Source: Owenia fusiformis
Taxonomy: Eukaryota; Annelida; Polychaeta; Sabellida; Oweniidae
Reading direction: 5' to 3'
DNA length: 64,000 nt
Assembly (NCBI GenBank): GCA_903813345.2
Contig: CAIIXF020000005.1
Span: 18,851,375-18,915,374, forward strand
Part shown: one piece after another, positions 42,301 through 57,300 of the stretch
Numbering within the stretch: the stretch's first letter is position 1
How the letters are laid out: each line of letters starts with the position of its first letter
Translations under genes and position numbers: made by a program
The notes under the pieces: model-generated
What the model was told of the DNA's origin: nothing
The model's database searches: none
Seen by the model: only the letters and a program-made list of their open reading frames with translations

Positions 42301-45300
42301 GAAAAAATCTCCTTGTTTCATATACAAAGTAAATATGGATTTCCAGAATAAAGAATATGAACTTATGATATTTTGAAAATAGGCATGAAAAGGATATATC
42401 TTAGAATCTGTAAATGGCTTACTCAATTTTAGATGACATATTTTAAATGATAATGAATATTTATTCATCTTTAACATATAAAAATTGGTTATTTTAAAAT
42501 TCTGTCAAAACATAATAGACTCCTCAAAACACACTGTTGTGTGTGTGTACCTTCATATACCTTGTCCTTGATGTTTTTTTAACAATCAGTTTATACTGTC
42601 ATAAATCTTAGAAAGTTTGGAGTATGTATGGGTGTTTTGAATATTTTCTCAGACTCATTTCAATCCAAGAGTATCAGATTTCTATTCTCCAGATGCAGAG
42701 ATCTAGAACCTGTCTATGAAGGCATATGAATGAATTTTAGATCCCTGCAATTGGAGAGTATCAAATGTCTTGTTCATCTTTTGTCCAGTTATCAGTTCAT
42801 ATAGGATTTGTTAAATATTTTGAGTGTGTGTTTTAAGTGTATGATATCTAAGATAAAATCTAACAACACATCGATTTATATGCATAAATACCTATTTGTA
42901 TTTTATTCTGAATTGAAGGAACTTACATTTAAATATGGCGCAAATGCTACAAAATCTTATCTTTTATAAGAGCATGACTTCATTTGAATTAATTTTTAAT
43001 CTGTTGTTCTCATTCTAAATGTGTCAGAAATATGGAAACAATTTCCTAGTTGATTTTATGAAAAGTTTTTTGCATATTATCAGCCAAATCTAGAAAAATC
43101 CTGTAAAACATTTGTTAATCACGTACAAGGTGGTGCGTGTTTTCTATTCTTCTATTGATAAGCTCAATAATGGCTAAGATGCCAGATTCTTCGACAGATA
43201 AAATGTCAGGGTAGCCTCATTTTGAAAAGCAAAATAGAGTGTAAAGTAATGAAATCTGCAAGGATTTTGATAATCAGGCATAGTCTATAACCTTAATTAT
43301 ATAGAATTACTGAGAAATGAATGAGTTCATTGAGGGTTTTGCGGAGATATTGGGAGAAATAAACATGACGGGAGGTACAATTTATCTACCAGGTACTGTA
43401 CTATCCCTAGACCCATCAACAAATGCTTTATGCTTCAACAAACTCCGCCATTCAACGGGAAAATATGTTTCCACGATTTCCTGATTATATTTTCACAATA
43501 TTATTAGATACATTTGAGAATGTGACATGTCAAAAAGAATTATTACGTCAGATTGTAGAATACCATGCGTCCCTGGTTGGTGATAATTATAATCCGACAT
43601 ATGACAATGTCAGATTCTGAAGCACATTTAAAAGGGATATCAGCCAAATTATCCGCTATGATGATAATGTAGTTATTGTTACATTAATGTGCGGTGAGAA
43701 ATATTGATCGTCAAGTCACCTTCAGAATGACTTTCAGGCGATTAACTCCAAATTCACACCTTATTAGGAAAGTCCATGGCAACAGTTTTGTATTTAGAAA
43801 CCAAAATGAGACATGTATATTTATATTTTTGTTAGAAAGATTTCATGCTGATATGAAAATTGACTATACTAAAATGTTGTTATTTATTAATTTGTTTTAC
43901 CTGGACATTTTGATTGTGGTATCCATTTTACAATTATCATGTTTTGTGCAAGCTTTATGGAAATCTTTGTTGCCTGCTTGTAGACCATAAATTGAACTGT
44001 TTATTGCTCTGTTTAGCCGCAGAGTTCAGTTTAAAATTAACGAGCATGTTCAAAATTACTATCCATTAAGCCATTTCGATAGTAATAAACAACCCAATCC
44101 TCACGACAAACAGAAAACGTAAAATACCTTTGTTACGACAAAATATATGATCCATACAATTTCAACAAGCGATTATTGATCCAGAAAGGCACATTAAATA
44201 AACACCACGTTTCTGCAGTTTATTGAGCAGGGATAGTACCGAAAATTCAAATGTAATATTGATTTTTTGTCTCCTTAGTAGCTAATGCAAAAATAAAGGC
44301 ATTAATACCTGGGATTAAGAAACGTCCAGGACTGTATTATCTCGATGGTTTTTGCGATGTCAAATGAGTTTGCTTTTCAAATATGCATGATTAATTTTAC
44401 CTTTAATGCCGCAATTCTTTTTACCGATATATTTTGGCGAGAGTTGATGAATTATTCACACTGATGCATGTTTAATCTAGCAAGTAAAGCACTTGGTGGC
44501 ATTCATTACTTACTCCCCCTAAATCTCCATATTAATGTGGAAATTGCTTTATAAATGGCATAAATTAATATGTATCCTGTTATCAGAAAACCATGCATAC
44601 TTTTTGTTTTTTTAACAGTGAATAAATGATACCTGTACATGCCTAATATCTATATGAGAGAAGGTCAGTTTTGCCCCTATTCAATTAAATTATGATATAT
44701 TTCTCAAGTAAAAAGGATACCTTTATGCATGTGGTTTTGATGCGAAGATAAACAATTTGAATAATTTTTATTTATTTGAATAATGAATTGTGTTTGAAAG
44801 TTAAATTATATGATTAATCTTGAATCATGATCTACAAACACAAAACAATGATTAATCAATTTATGAGTTAAAAGAACACATAATTAAAGTAAATGATCAA
44901 AAAGTTATTTGAGGCGAGTAGTTTGGAGATAATGTGCTTCAGATGATATAGTTGCTAGCATAGATATTTGCTTTTTAAATGTACTTTGGGGAATTAGATC
45001 TGTACATAATACTCAAAAATATTTTCTAATAATTGGGTATTACAAAAGTACCTTTTTGATATTGATTTAATTTCTGATACAACTGAATATTTGTCTTAGA
45101 TTCTTCTTCTTTTGTGAAGCAGTTGAACTTTATTTTTGGTTTGACTTCTTTAGTTATGCCATATTAGATAAAATTGTATCTACTTAATGTTTTTTACAGT
45201 GTAACAGCCGTGATAGATTTCAATTTAGACATTACTTTAACCCAACATAGCATAAAACTTCGATTAAACGATAATGATGTCATAATGTAACAAAAATACA

Positions 45301-48300
45301 GGTAGAGATTGATGATCAAATAATGGCAAAAACTTTTTTTAATGTAAAGTTATCAGAACATTAGACAGTACCAGTATACTTAAATAAATGATTTGCATTT
45401 CTCTAGTTTTGTTTTTATAGCATTTGGATCGGATAATTCATCTATAATGGAGGCAATACCAGCATTTTTAGATGTGTTCCGGAGTAGGCAATTTCTATAT
45501 TGCATCTTTCATATTGACATGTCCATTTCAGTGTACGTGTTCAAGATTACTTCAAAAATCGCACACTCTCTATTGTTTCGAGATTCTTTAAAGGGGTATG
45601 CCTTAATGGCCTGTATGTTTTTATCTTGGGTTTTTGTTAAACTCTGAATATCTCCATTATATTAAATTATACTTGTATTATGTTTTGTTATATTTTCAGG
45701 CCTAGAGCAAGTCGCAGAGGAGCTGGTTGGCGCAGACACCATGAACAAACTGCTAGAGCCGTTCAATAGTAAGTTCATTTCATCAGCAAACTTCAAAAAA
45801 CGTTCATCATTACCGATATATATTCTAGGTTACGTCATTTTACAAGAAGAACATTTTGTTGCTTGACATCAGAGGAAGAAATTTTTCAAAGTTCATCGAT
45901 CATAGTTACCCCTATCATATCAGTCTACTACCCTCCTTTAATGACCTATATTAAAACTGGAGTAATTAGCCATTAAATAACCTTCCAAAGATCTTTCTCA
46001 ACAATAGCATTAATATAACTTGAATCAAACTAATGTTTTTGTAGTTTACAAATGTAAGAAAGGTTGAAGTAAAATAACTGGCATTTTCAAACAAAGGCCC
46101 AGATTATATTGTCTTCCTTCTACTACAGTCTCTACATTTGCACAATAAAACCCGGGCTGATGTTTTCACAGAAGGTCATAATCCTGAATTATTACTAGGC
46201 CCATAGCAAAGGGGGCTCTTTTGATATCTTTTTGTTGCTTTCTCGAAGGATATTCTTTCTATTTCGAGGAAGAAGGTACCATTTTGGTGACATTTTGTAT
46301 TGTATATATATGTATGTATGATGTGATAAGTGCCATTTTCTTTTTTATAAACATTCCAATTGAACATACAATTAAATGATTCATTTTTCATTTGTGATAT
46401 AGAAATTGAGCGTTCATTTTAATGGATGTTGTGTGTTTAAAGTGAAAAATCGTGCACTGTGTCTCACTGTGCCGCCCCCCCCCCCCCTTACCAAAGGCTG
46501 GCTATATGGGGATTATTATTGATTATAGGATACATTGTATCTCCATTTTGGCACTTTAAATCCTTAATAACTTCACCAATTTATAACATATTGTGGATCA
46601 TTTGAAAGACATTATATTTGATAAGTCAACTGTACATTTTGCAATTTTGTCACTCCATATAGATTTGATTCTACCTTTAAACAATAGGCTAATATTTCAC
46701 ATGTAACTCCAGAATAAATTGTTTTCAACATGATACATGAAATACCACGTACCATTAAGTTTTTACTGCAGGGGGGTACCATTGTTTTGATGTGCTAAAC
46801 TGTAGTATTGTTCCTATGTGTGTGTGTGCATCGAGTGGGCAGGCACCACATAAATCTTGATCAAAATTCCAGGAAACTGCTCACATATTCAATCTATAGG
46901 CTAACAGATGCAAGAGCAAACCAGTGGCAAGATCTGCATAGGTTTTGGGCATGCTTAGTTTACTTGGGGGCCATTTTGAATTTTTGATTAAAAATGTGAT
47001 GTTTAACACATGTGTCTCTTATTTCACAACTCGAATGAAAGGGTGTGGTATGTACCTGTATGTTTATTTGAACATAACAACTAAAAAAATGAATACAACA
47101 TTTCAGACATGATAGTACATGTACAATGGCAATGGATATTTTTGATTGCTAAATAGAACTAAGATCACTTAAATTGAAAAAGTTGATATTAAAGAAAGCT
47201 GTTGTTGAAATTAGAAAGGAGTGGGAATAATAAATGTCCTGAAGGAACCTTAATTACATTATTGTTCTGTATACTGAACAGCTTTATTTTGTTACATTTG
47301 TTCATATCTTCAATTCATTTTATAAACACACACCTATGGTATATATTCACACTCTTCCTTCCGGTTTCTTTAATTTTATGGTTTCGATGTGGCTGAATAT
47401 TCTGTGAAAATTCCTAACAATGGTAATTGATAACGTCTTCTTCTTTATTTACACCATTAAAACAAGCAATTGATTTTTTCTTTTATTCTTTATTATTTAT
47501 CAGGTAATTAGTAATTAATTGTTTTTGTATATATAAGGATGAGATGATTCAAAAACATCCAGTTTCTATGAATTCATCCATAATTGGTGCTGATTTGAAT
47601 AACACTTAGCCATCAATTAGCATTTAGAAGATTAGGCTTATAATCTTGTTGTGATGCAAAAATAGATGATCGTTTAATATCTTAACCATGTAAATATTGA
47701 CTAAGAAATAAAAAAATAGCGGTGTTTGCATTAATTTTTCGGAAGATAAATTATCGTCATTATCTTGTATATTGTTTAGCGGCAATTTACGTTCGCAAAT
47801 AGAATTATTCTATACATAAATTCAGTAAATTGCTTTAAAATCCATCTTATGGTATTTAAACAGTTTAAAGTGGAATTTGGTGTACGATGTCAAAATGGTA
47901 ATTTCTAAATAACATAATTGCCTTCATAAACATCTGAAGTTCCGCATCAATGACAAAAGAGATATTAAAATTCACTTTTATATTTTTTTTACATTTAGCA
48001 ATTGCAATTTGCCATGGTTGAATGTCAGAAATGCAAATATCAAATCCTCAATTTTGTGTACTCAACTTTAATCCAGTAATTTATCAAAGATGATACATCC
48101 TGTCTGTTAATACTAACAAAAAATTGTCGTTTAGATTGAATACATATGATTGATTCATATCGTTATTGTGTATTTCATATAAATTGACACTTTACCATTA
48201 TTTGATTTTTGAAACTGACATCTCGGGGTATTATTCGCCAGTTCATGACTGTTGACGTACAAACAATAAAACTAACATGTAAATCGTAATCATGGTGAAT

Positions 48301-51300
48301 ATTTTAAAATAGCTACTAACATAATGGTAATTTGTCATGAAATACAACAAGAAGCCACCTTTAAATGTTAATTGATAGGCATTAAAAATATGTTCTTTTT
48401 TCCGCATAAGTGAATGTGAAATTGCATGTGAAAAAACTGAATCTTTCTTATGATTTTTGACTAATCTACCAAAATATCTTGAAAATGGAATTCACTTGTT
48501 GCTAGGTGATATTGCTTTTTTAATTAACAGAAACTGAACTCCTCGCCATTTATGCAGGTAACTTGGAATGCTGTTGGCGATATGCACTTAGGTTTCACTT
48601 TTACCTGGCCTATTTATTCAAGAAGCCATATTTAATTTGGCTTTAATAATGATGATCTCAACATCATTTCAAATCGGAAAATATCTCGCTTTTAGACGGT
48701 GAATTAATAAAACTAATGACTCAGAATTATGTTAAGCCGACTGGCTCTTTTATAAGCTAGATTACCTTTTGGAGACATATTAATTGATATTCAGTCGAAC
48801 ATTAAAACAGTCATTATTGTTTTGAAATATGCCTTTATATCAAGGACATTTCTTAATGTCCTCTTTATGCTTTTGTGTTTTTGTGCGAACATGCCAGTTT
48901 AATGTTAGAAAAAAATGCAACATGTGATCATTCAAATTTCATATTTATGAATAAAATAATAATTTGGGAAATCAATTCTGGGAAATCCACATCAGTTTCG
49001 TTAATGTTGCCAATGTGTTATTCATTTGATCGCACATGACAAATCACTTTTTCTGTTTTTTACTTTCTGCCATTGTTTGTTCACGAAAGTGTACGTTATC
49101 AAATGTGTCTTTCTCGTATTTCTTATTCAAGCTACTATCAATTATGATCAGATATTTTGACGTTCATATCTTGAAACACTGTTAACAAATTAAGGAAATT
49201 ATATTAAAAAAGAAATAGCTATCACAAAATTGCATTATTGTTTGTTGGAAATGATGGCTTCCCTTTGATCTCAAGTTGATGTAATATCGCTATAGCAACG
49301 TCTTTATCTGCTTATTGGATGGTCGAAAATTCAAAAAAGAATACATTTGTTAATAGCATTGTTGAGAGATAAGTCTACCTTTAATTTCATATCTAGGGCT
49401 TCCTAACAATCAGAATAATATCCTGAATGCTCAAATATTCATTAAATTACGCAGTATAATCTCCTATAATCCTATCTCATGTTTTCTGATCGGAAAAGTG
49501 GCAAAATCCAGATTTTTTCTCTCAAAAGAAATTGATTGAATCAATTTAATTTCAGTAAATATGGTCTAATAGAAAGATATCAAAATCATAATGGGGTTAT
49601 AATCAGTAGGATCTGTTTCATTGTTAATGCATTAATAACCCTACCAAGATAATAAACGGAACTTGTTTATAAATTGATGATTGCATCGTAATTGCAAACG
49701 GTTAATGCATCCGTTCCCAATATGATATAAAATCATTTATTCGTACTGTGCGTGTGTTATAGATTGACCATTTCTTCAATTTGAATATTTACTTAAATTT
49801 TAATATAATTAAGTCAGTTTTTACAGTTCCAATTATCGGATCAACCAAATACAAAGAACTTGGCGGTAGCAGCTGTCGATTAGAATCTAATCAGTACACG
49901 TCTCCAAATATATTTTTAAAGAAAATTGCTAACATGTAATTTGTTTTCTTACGCTTGCTGCTCGTAATTTTTTTTATTGAATAAAAAATGTACAGTCATC
50001 TTTGTATTGTGTTTTAAATGTCCAACCACGTGCTTGTAAAAGCCTTTACCTTATAGCCTTTGCTTATAATAGGTTATACTATAATGGGTAAAATTTAGAG
50101 TATAAAATGCATGTTTTTGAAAGGGAAATTCAATATCCAATTTGTGTTTTTCAGATCGTGAGAGTCGAGAACACAGTGAGCACACAGATTGGGAACCATG
50201 TGACACATGCTACTTCTGCCAGTCTCGAACCAAAATGCTTTTTGTAAGTCAGTGATGAATTAGTGATTATATATAGCCTGGAAGAAAAACTTTAATTCAT
50301 AGGGATTGTTTTCATTCAAAATCTACCCCCCCCCCCTCATTCTTACTCACTGTATCTTTACTGAGAAATGAATAGCCACTGTTGTGTTTGACTACAAGAA
50401 CTTGGCTTGGGTTGGTTGCATCTAGCACTGTTCTAATGTCTCGTCTTTTTGTTTACCCACCCATTTCAATTTTAGAAGGCACTTTTCTTGCATGTGCATT
50501 GTACTTTGTAAATGTCTATAAATGTCATTGACAGTGAAATAGTTTGATTTACAGTAATCAAATTGATATTTTTCAATCAATAGCAATGATGTGTACAGAT
50601 ATGACATGTTTAATAGTCTAGTCAAAGTCTGACTTCCTAATGTATTGGTTTCTACATTTTGTTTGACATTATATTTACAAAGTTGTGACCAAGACATTAT
50701 TTATTAATCATTTTAGGTTTTAGTTCCATTAGATACTTTTAATATACGTTGAGTGAGCACTGCTGGTGGTATTGATTAAAATGTTCACATTTGGAGGTGT
50801 TCATATAAGAGGTTCTTATAACATGAGAGTCAATGGGACAGCAAAAAATATCGGAATAAAAAACTGTTCAGATTTTGAGTATTCACTTACAAAAGTTTTT
50901 GTGTACCATACACCACTGTCACTGATTTAAGGTTCACAAATGATACTTAATCACACAATATATGAATATACAATATATGCCAATACTACAATTTGGATTA
51001 TAGATACATATTTTAATACATTCTTATATGTGACATTTTATCTTCCATTCAGACTATGTTAATTAATTGATAACTTCATTATTTATTTGATTAAAAATGT
51101 ATTTGTGATATTGCGGTTCCCTGTTTATGTACATGTACCTAAAACAAGGAAAGGTGATAACATAAGCAACCTATAGTGTAGATAATTTATGTTTATCAGA
51201 TAAACTACTTCGTGATGCAAAGCGAGAAAAAACTGTTGATGTAAGTTTGGTATAAATGCATACTCTATGTGTTATTTATGATAATTTTGTATTTACAGAT

Positions 51301-54300
51301 TTTGTACCTAATTTCATATTTTCCCATTAATAGACCATTATTTTTGTCATTTTCAAATAAAATTATGCGATTTTATTGTTTACTTTAAATTGATGGATGC
51401 TAGTAAATATTAATGTAGCCCACTGAACAAACACAGTGATCGCGCCAGATCTAGAGCCACTGCTAATCAACAAAAAACACAACGATAAAATTCATCATTA
51501 AACATAGCACGGTAAATATCATATTGTTAAATATGCATCAGAAGATAAGACTATAGAGCTTGATGAATCTTGTGATCATATATCAAAATTAAACCATAAC
51601 CATGCGGTCATCTTCGAGATACCTTTATGAAAACCAATCTATCCCACCCGGAGGCATCATCCTTGTCACTATGACAACACATTGTGAATCGCCAATGATT
51701 TTTACTAAAGGTGTAAACGTGAAATTATTCGGCTTAATCCGAACATACAGAGTTGAGTATTGATTTTTTAGTAAAAACACTGACATTTTAGGAGGCCACT
51801 TCTTATGAGCTCTTCCAATAGGCGTACATCTTCCCTATGCACAGGTGTAACAATAGAGATCCTAATTAACATTGCAACATTGTAAAAAATCTCCATTAGC
51901 AAAGGAAGTTGTCAAATTCAAGACATTCCCATCAGAAATGTTTTGTGAAAAAACAACGCATTAGAATAGGAGTTGTCTTAGGAAATGCTTTTTACATTAG
52001 ATGAATATGTTTTTTTTTACGTTCAGCAGGGGCAGAGATATATCAGTAGGCAGGCAATTATGAATACAATTTAGATATTCCCATTGAGCTGGATTTTTCA
52101 CCTGCTGGTTCAAGTAATTGTTTTTTAGCGTCACGGGGTGTTGAGATTTCTTAAACAAAAGAAGATAGACAGTCTTCTATTTTGGTTTTAATGTTTGCTG
52201 ACCCTGTACCATCATATGCTAAATTATCATTTATAATTAAAATCTCTCATTGATTAAACAAATGTGTATTTGTATTAGTTTTATGGCACAAGGCCTTATT
52301 GAAGATGAAATGTTAATTAATGACAGCATATGGTCCGGCATTGAGACTATTGACATACAACCAAAATCTATACTCCGCTTTTATTAACCAAATTTGAGGA
52401 TTAATATTGGGGTAATATTGGTGTATATTTGGCTGTTGAGTACAAATGAAAATTGATGTTGAGGTGTTAATAATACGAGATCATGATTAGATGCTTTCTG
52501 TATCATCTTGGCTGGAATCCTTACTGTGAAGTTGATGACTCATTTTGCGTAATTATTTGGTAGCTCTTACAGTAAAGATTACATAAAATATTGTAAAATT
52601 TTTCATTAAAAAACTAGATTTGTTTGAAGTGATAATAAATCAAGAATCAAACAAATTGCATAACTTGATTCATTTCTTGTTTTCATAACTCCAAAACGTG
52701 AATTACTGATATAGAAATCATAAAAATGTAGTCCTTGGAAATGATCATCGTGTCATAATTAGGTTTTCTCGCACCTTCACCATCTTCCTTTTGCACCCGT
52801 CATTATATCCAAGATTTAATAACAGCCTATTCTTTCATCCCCACAGGGACTTGGCTTCATGAAACAAAATCTCTATTATCAAAAGAAGTCACAATTATAG
52901 GCGATGCTTTGTATTTGAGTAGATTATAAAAATGAAAACTTGGTCAGGTTATTCATTAGATGGCTTTCATTTAGAAATAAAAAGCCAAATCTAATGCGAC
53001 AAAGTGCAATATCCAACAGTTACGTTCATAAAAACCTCCCGCTGACTAGCAACATTGGATTCACATATACCCCATCTTTAATCTAATCATCAGATTTATA
53101 CTCTCTTTTGTATATAAACCTTTCAATACATTATTAAACGTATTAATGTACATTGCATCTAATTTACTTATAAATACAAATTACAAATCAAAAACAAAGG
53201 AATTTGAGTAATTTATTCAGGCAATTTTGGGGGTATTTTGTCTGGGTTTCATATATGGTAAAACAACTTGCTCATTGGAGAATGTGTGCTTGCGATGCAC
53301 ATCTTTTGTTATTCTTGTAAGATTTTTAGCAGACCATTTATAAACCCAAAAAATTGAGTTGAACCATCCTTATTATTTGTATATCTTGGATTGCTTCTAG
53401 TTTGGCTTATAAAGTGTGTGGCCTCTTATATTTGGATGCTTCTCTGCCATGTTATTTTCAATAAGATTAACATGGCTGAAATTCTTCAAATTACAAGACG
53501 GCACAGGCTTATTGCACAAAAAACTAAAAAATCTGAAATATATACAAATGTCATTCATGTACATTATGAATATACTTTTCCATATATTATTGCACAATGG
53601 TCTCCCAATTTCTTATTTTTGCCGTTCTACTGATGCAATGAAGCAGTGAAATGGACTCTAGTAGGAAAACCTAAAGGATATCTATCTATAACTAAAATTT
53701 AACATCACTTTTGGTGTCGTTGTACTGCAGCCTCAAAAACACTTAAAATGAAGAATGTTTAGGCAATTGCCAAAAGGCACATATACATTAACTATGGCCA
53801 TATATGTCTATCCAAAAATACTTAAGATGTCACCTGGTGTGTTAATTTGTGTTTAAATGCTGTAATAAATGTCTCCCAAGTCCAGCTTATATTCATCATG
53901 TTTGGTTTTGGTCATGAAATGCCTCCGTTTGATGGATTTGTTTTGACATTTTGAACTTGTTTAGTGACTCTACTTAATTAGTTGATGTCCTCTTTGTCAA
54001 CACTTTGGTCCTATTTGCCAGGCTTTATGTCCAAAATAGATGGCGCATGTGTACCATTGTTATTTCACTCTTCCGTAGAACACTACTATCTCTGTTAGTT
54101 AAACACCTCTATAAATCAAACACCTTTCTAGAGTTTAACACCTATAAGTCAAACACCTGTATGATAACATGTACAATGTCTCTAAGTTGAAAAGCATTTG
54201 TTTGATATGCAGTAATATGTGATATTTGTTTGAACACCTCTAAGGACACTAAACAAAAATTGTTGTGATTTCCATGCTAGCTGAATAAACTTTATTCAAA

Positions 54301-57300
54301 AAAGCATTGATCCTGTTCCCATTGAACTCCACTTTCTAAAACAATTATATATTTCATTCTTTATATTCTATTTGGCTGCATATGCTATACAAGTCATTTG
54401 GTCAATGTACAGTCACTACAGATCAGTTGATAATTTCATTGTGCACAAGAATCTTTTGTGATTTGATAACTTTTTGGTTGGTCTTTCATTTGAGTATTAC
54501 ACTTACACTTTATTATGGGGAATATGGTTTTGTGATGGGGAATATCAGGAGGGTTCAATAAATCATGGTATCCAAATATAATAATGAGTGTTATAATTAG
54601 CCATACACGAGTTGGATAAATGATATAAATAATGAATCAATGAAGTCAACTATACTTAATGTTTTAATTAATTGGATTTTCAGCTGACATTGCACCATCT
54701 TTATCAGAACAAGTCAATGTGCAGTGTCAGACAAATATTCATTGTGCATCTAGTTCACATTATTTGTAATTTAATAATAAGATAATTTGATTCATAATTC
54801 ATTATTATTTTGTCCAAATTAGTCATATACAAGTCTCAAGTCATCTCCATATTCCTTTCCATAGAATGAGGATGGGGGTGCTACCATTAGGGCAAGACTC
54901 ATCCAAATATATTGCTGTTTTACAGGAAGCTTTACAACAGAGCTACAAGCAACAGGCAGAGGAACAGCAGAAAGAACAGCAGCACAAGGAACAGCAAGTG
55001 AAACAGCTACAAGAACAGCAACAAAAGCTTCTGGAACAGCACCAAGAACAGCAACAAACAGAACAACAACCAACAGAAGATGATGAATGTAATTCAGAAG
55101 GTGCCACAGTTACAGAAGAACCAGGTAATATTTTCATAGGTGCACTGAACAGGAAATCTGAATCAAAAATGGCTAGTCCTCCATTTCACATCAAACATGG
55201 GTTTCACCAGCAGCAAGTGACAGACAGTTCTCTCTGGTCGTTTTTACCAAAATTATCTGTTGTTTTGAGGAACTTTGAAATTGTTTCAATGTGAAATTAT
55301 AATATCCAATAATTTTACTTGCTTTTTTTGTTTTGCCCGCCTGTTATCAAACATTTTGATGAAACCCCTGAGCAAGTGAATTGACAGCCCTATAGAGCTG
55401 ATTCAATGGGATTTAATGATCTTCCAAATGGTGAAATGCTTTGTACTCAGGTATATTACTCAAATCCAGGTCTTGGTTGATGCACAAGCTCATAAACTAT
55501 GACATATTTTATTGGGAACTGAGCCTTCGACCTCCTGCCATAGATTGATATTGGATATAATCCTGGGATTACCAATAATCTTATTGTAGCATCATTGCAG
55601 TTTTAGGCATTCATCTTATTAACTAATGCTATTTGGAAATGCATTATTTATTCAACTGTATCCTGTACTTCCTAATTTGTAAATGGGGAATTTATCGAAA
55701 ATGTGTTTACATAGTTAGGTTCGCGAGACCTGAGAACTTTCCATACATTGTAAAACGAGAATCCAGGATCATTGCCACAATTTTAGCCAGATTTTATGAT
55801 GCAGTGCTGCGTTGTAATTACCAGGCCTACTCCTGAGCTTATTTTATTTGCCTCGTAGATTGAACTGTACATCTGTATTTGTCTAAGAGAGGTGAATTTG
55901 ACTTAGGACCCAAAAAGAGAAATGCATGGCTCTTGAAAATGTTCAAGTTTGGGGGTGTTCATCTTTTAGAGGTGCATTTTACATGGGAACCTTTTGTGTG
56001 GGAGTGTTCATCTTTTAGAGGTGCATTTTACTTGTACATGGGAACCTTTTGTGTGAGGGTGTTCATCTTTTAGAGGTGCATTTTACATGGGAACCTTTTG
56101 TGTGAGGGTGTTCATCTTTTAGAGGTGCATTTTACATGGGAACCTTTTGTGTGAGGGTGTTCATCTTTTAGAGGTGCATTTTACATGGGAACCTTTTGTG
56201 TGAGGGTGTTCATCTTTTAGAGGTGCATTTTACATGGGAACCTCTTGTCATAGAGCTGCTTAAGTTGTGTTCAAGCTAACGAAGAAATATGTTCTATATC
56301 TAGTTTATATGATTAATGTTTTATGAATTATGATTCCAGTTTAAAGTAAGATTACCCTGATAGGAGACCAGAGTTGTGATTAGGCAGTCAAACTAGCTGT
56401 GTACCATGATTTGAAAATGCTTACTACAGCTGCGTAATGTCTCTCTTTATGTCAGTAATATTGCATTATATTTAATATACATGGGGTGTATTTTGTATTG
56501 CAGGAATGAAATACTTGGCCCAGTTGCTGCCATTTTCATATCCACTTCCATTAGCCTTCCTGCCTCCAAATATTGGTAAGTGACACCAATCATAATAGCT
56601 CAATAACGTCATTTCGAAAGGCAATATAGTGAAATATTGGACCGATGGGAATGCCTTCTAAACTAGCACTAAAACCCCTAGAACTGGCCTGGCAAGGTGG
56701 AAATAATTATGATTTGCACAAAAATGTAACAATTAAAACAACTCATGAGGTTTTACTTAACAGTTCACTCGAAAAGTAAAATATGTGAGTGGCTCAGGAA
56801 CATAAGAAACCCACTTATAAAAAGATTTAAGCATGAATTGCCAATAAAGAATTGATATCATCTCCCAAGCGATAATTGCATTTCAGTTGCAATTAGTTGC
56901 ACAACATTCAAGTTGTTGGCACTGTTACAAATTATATGCTTTGCAAAGACTACATTTTCACCTTTTCATACCAATTATATGATTGCATATGAAGATGTAA
57001 TGTAAATTATGTGTTAAACGTGTTCTCTTAATTGAGACTCATCATTAAGTTAGATAACTAGGTACGCATGTGTGTTTATTCATGTTGTTTTGCATCTATT
57101 ACATTTGTGACAAACCTACGGTTTTTGTCCAGGACCTTTTTCTTTGTATTATTTTTTAATGTATTATTTGTTTGTTTTGAGATCATTTTAAAAACCTAAA
57201 TACTGGTAGGATGAAATAAATCAAGATAAACTATGTTTTTGTGTGAGATCAGTTCAATCATTTACCTGATTTTCTCTTGATATTTTGAGGAAACATTAGA

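Noticed and set aside
53391-53649. Overlapping open frames on both strands in LCORL intron 3
   Set aside because: Mutually overlapping, A+T-driven, without motifs or splice context.
54864-54925. Longer version of LCORL exon 4 using the acceptor TTCCATAG at 54864
   Set aside because: It would enter the Gln-rich exon in the wrong frame from exon 3 (phase 0); the acceptor at 54925 fits.
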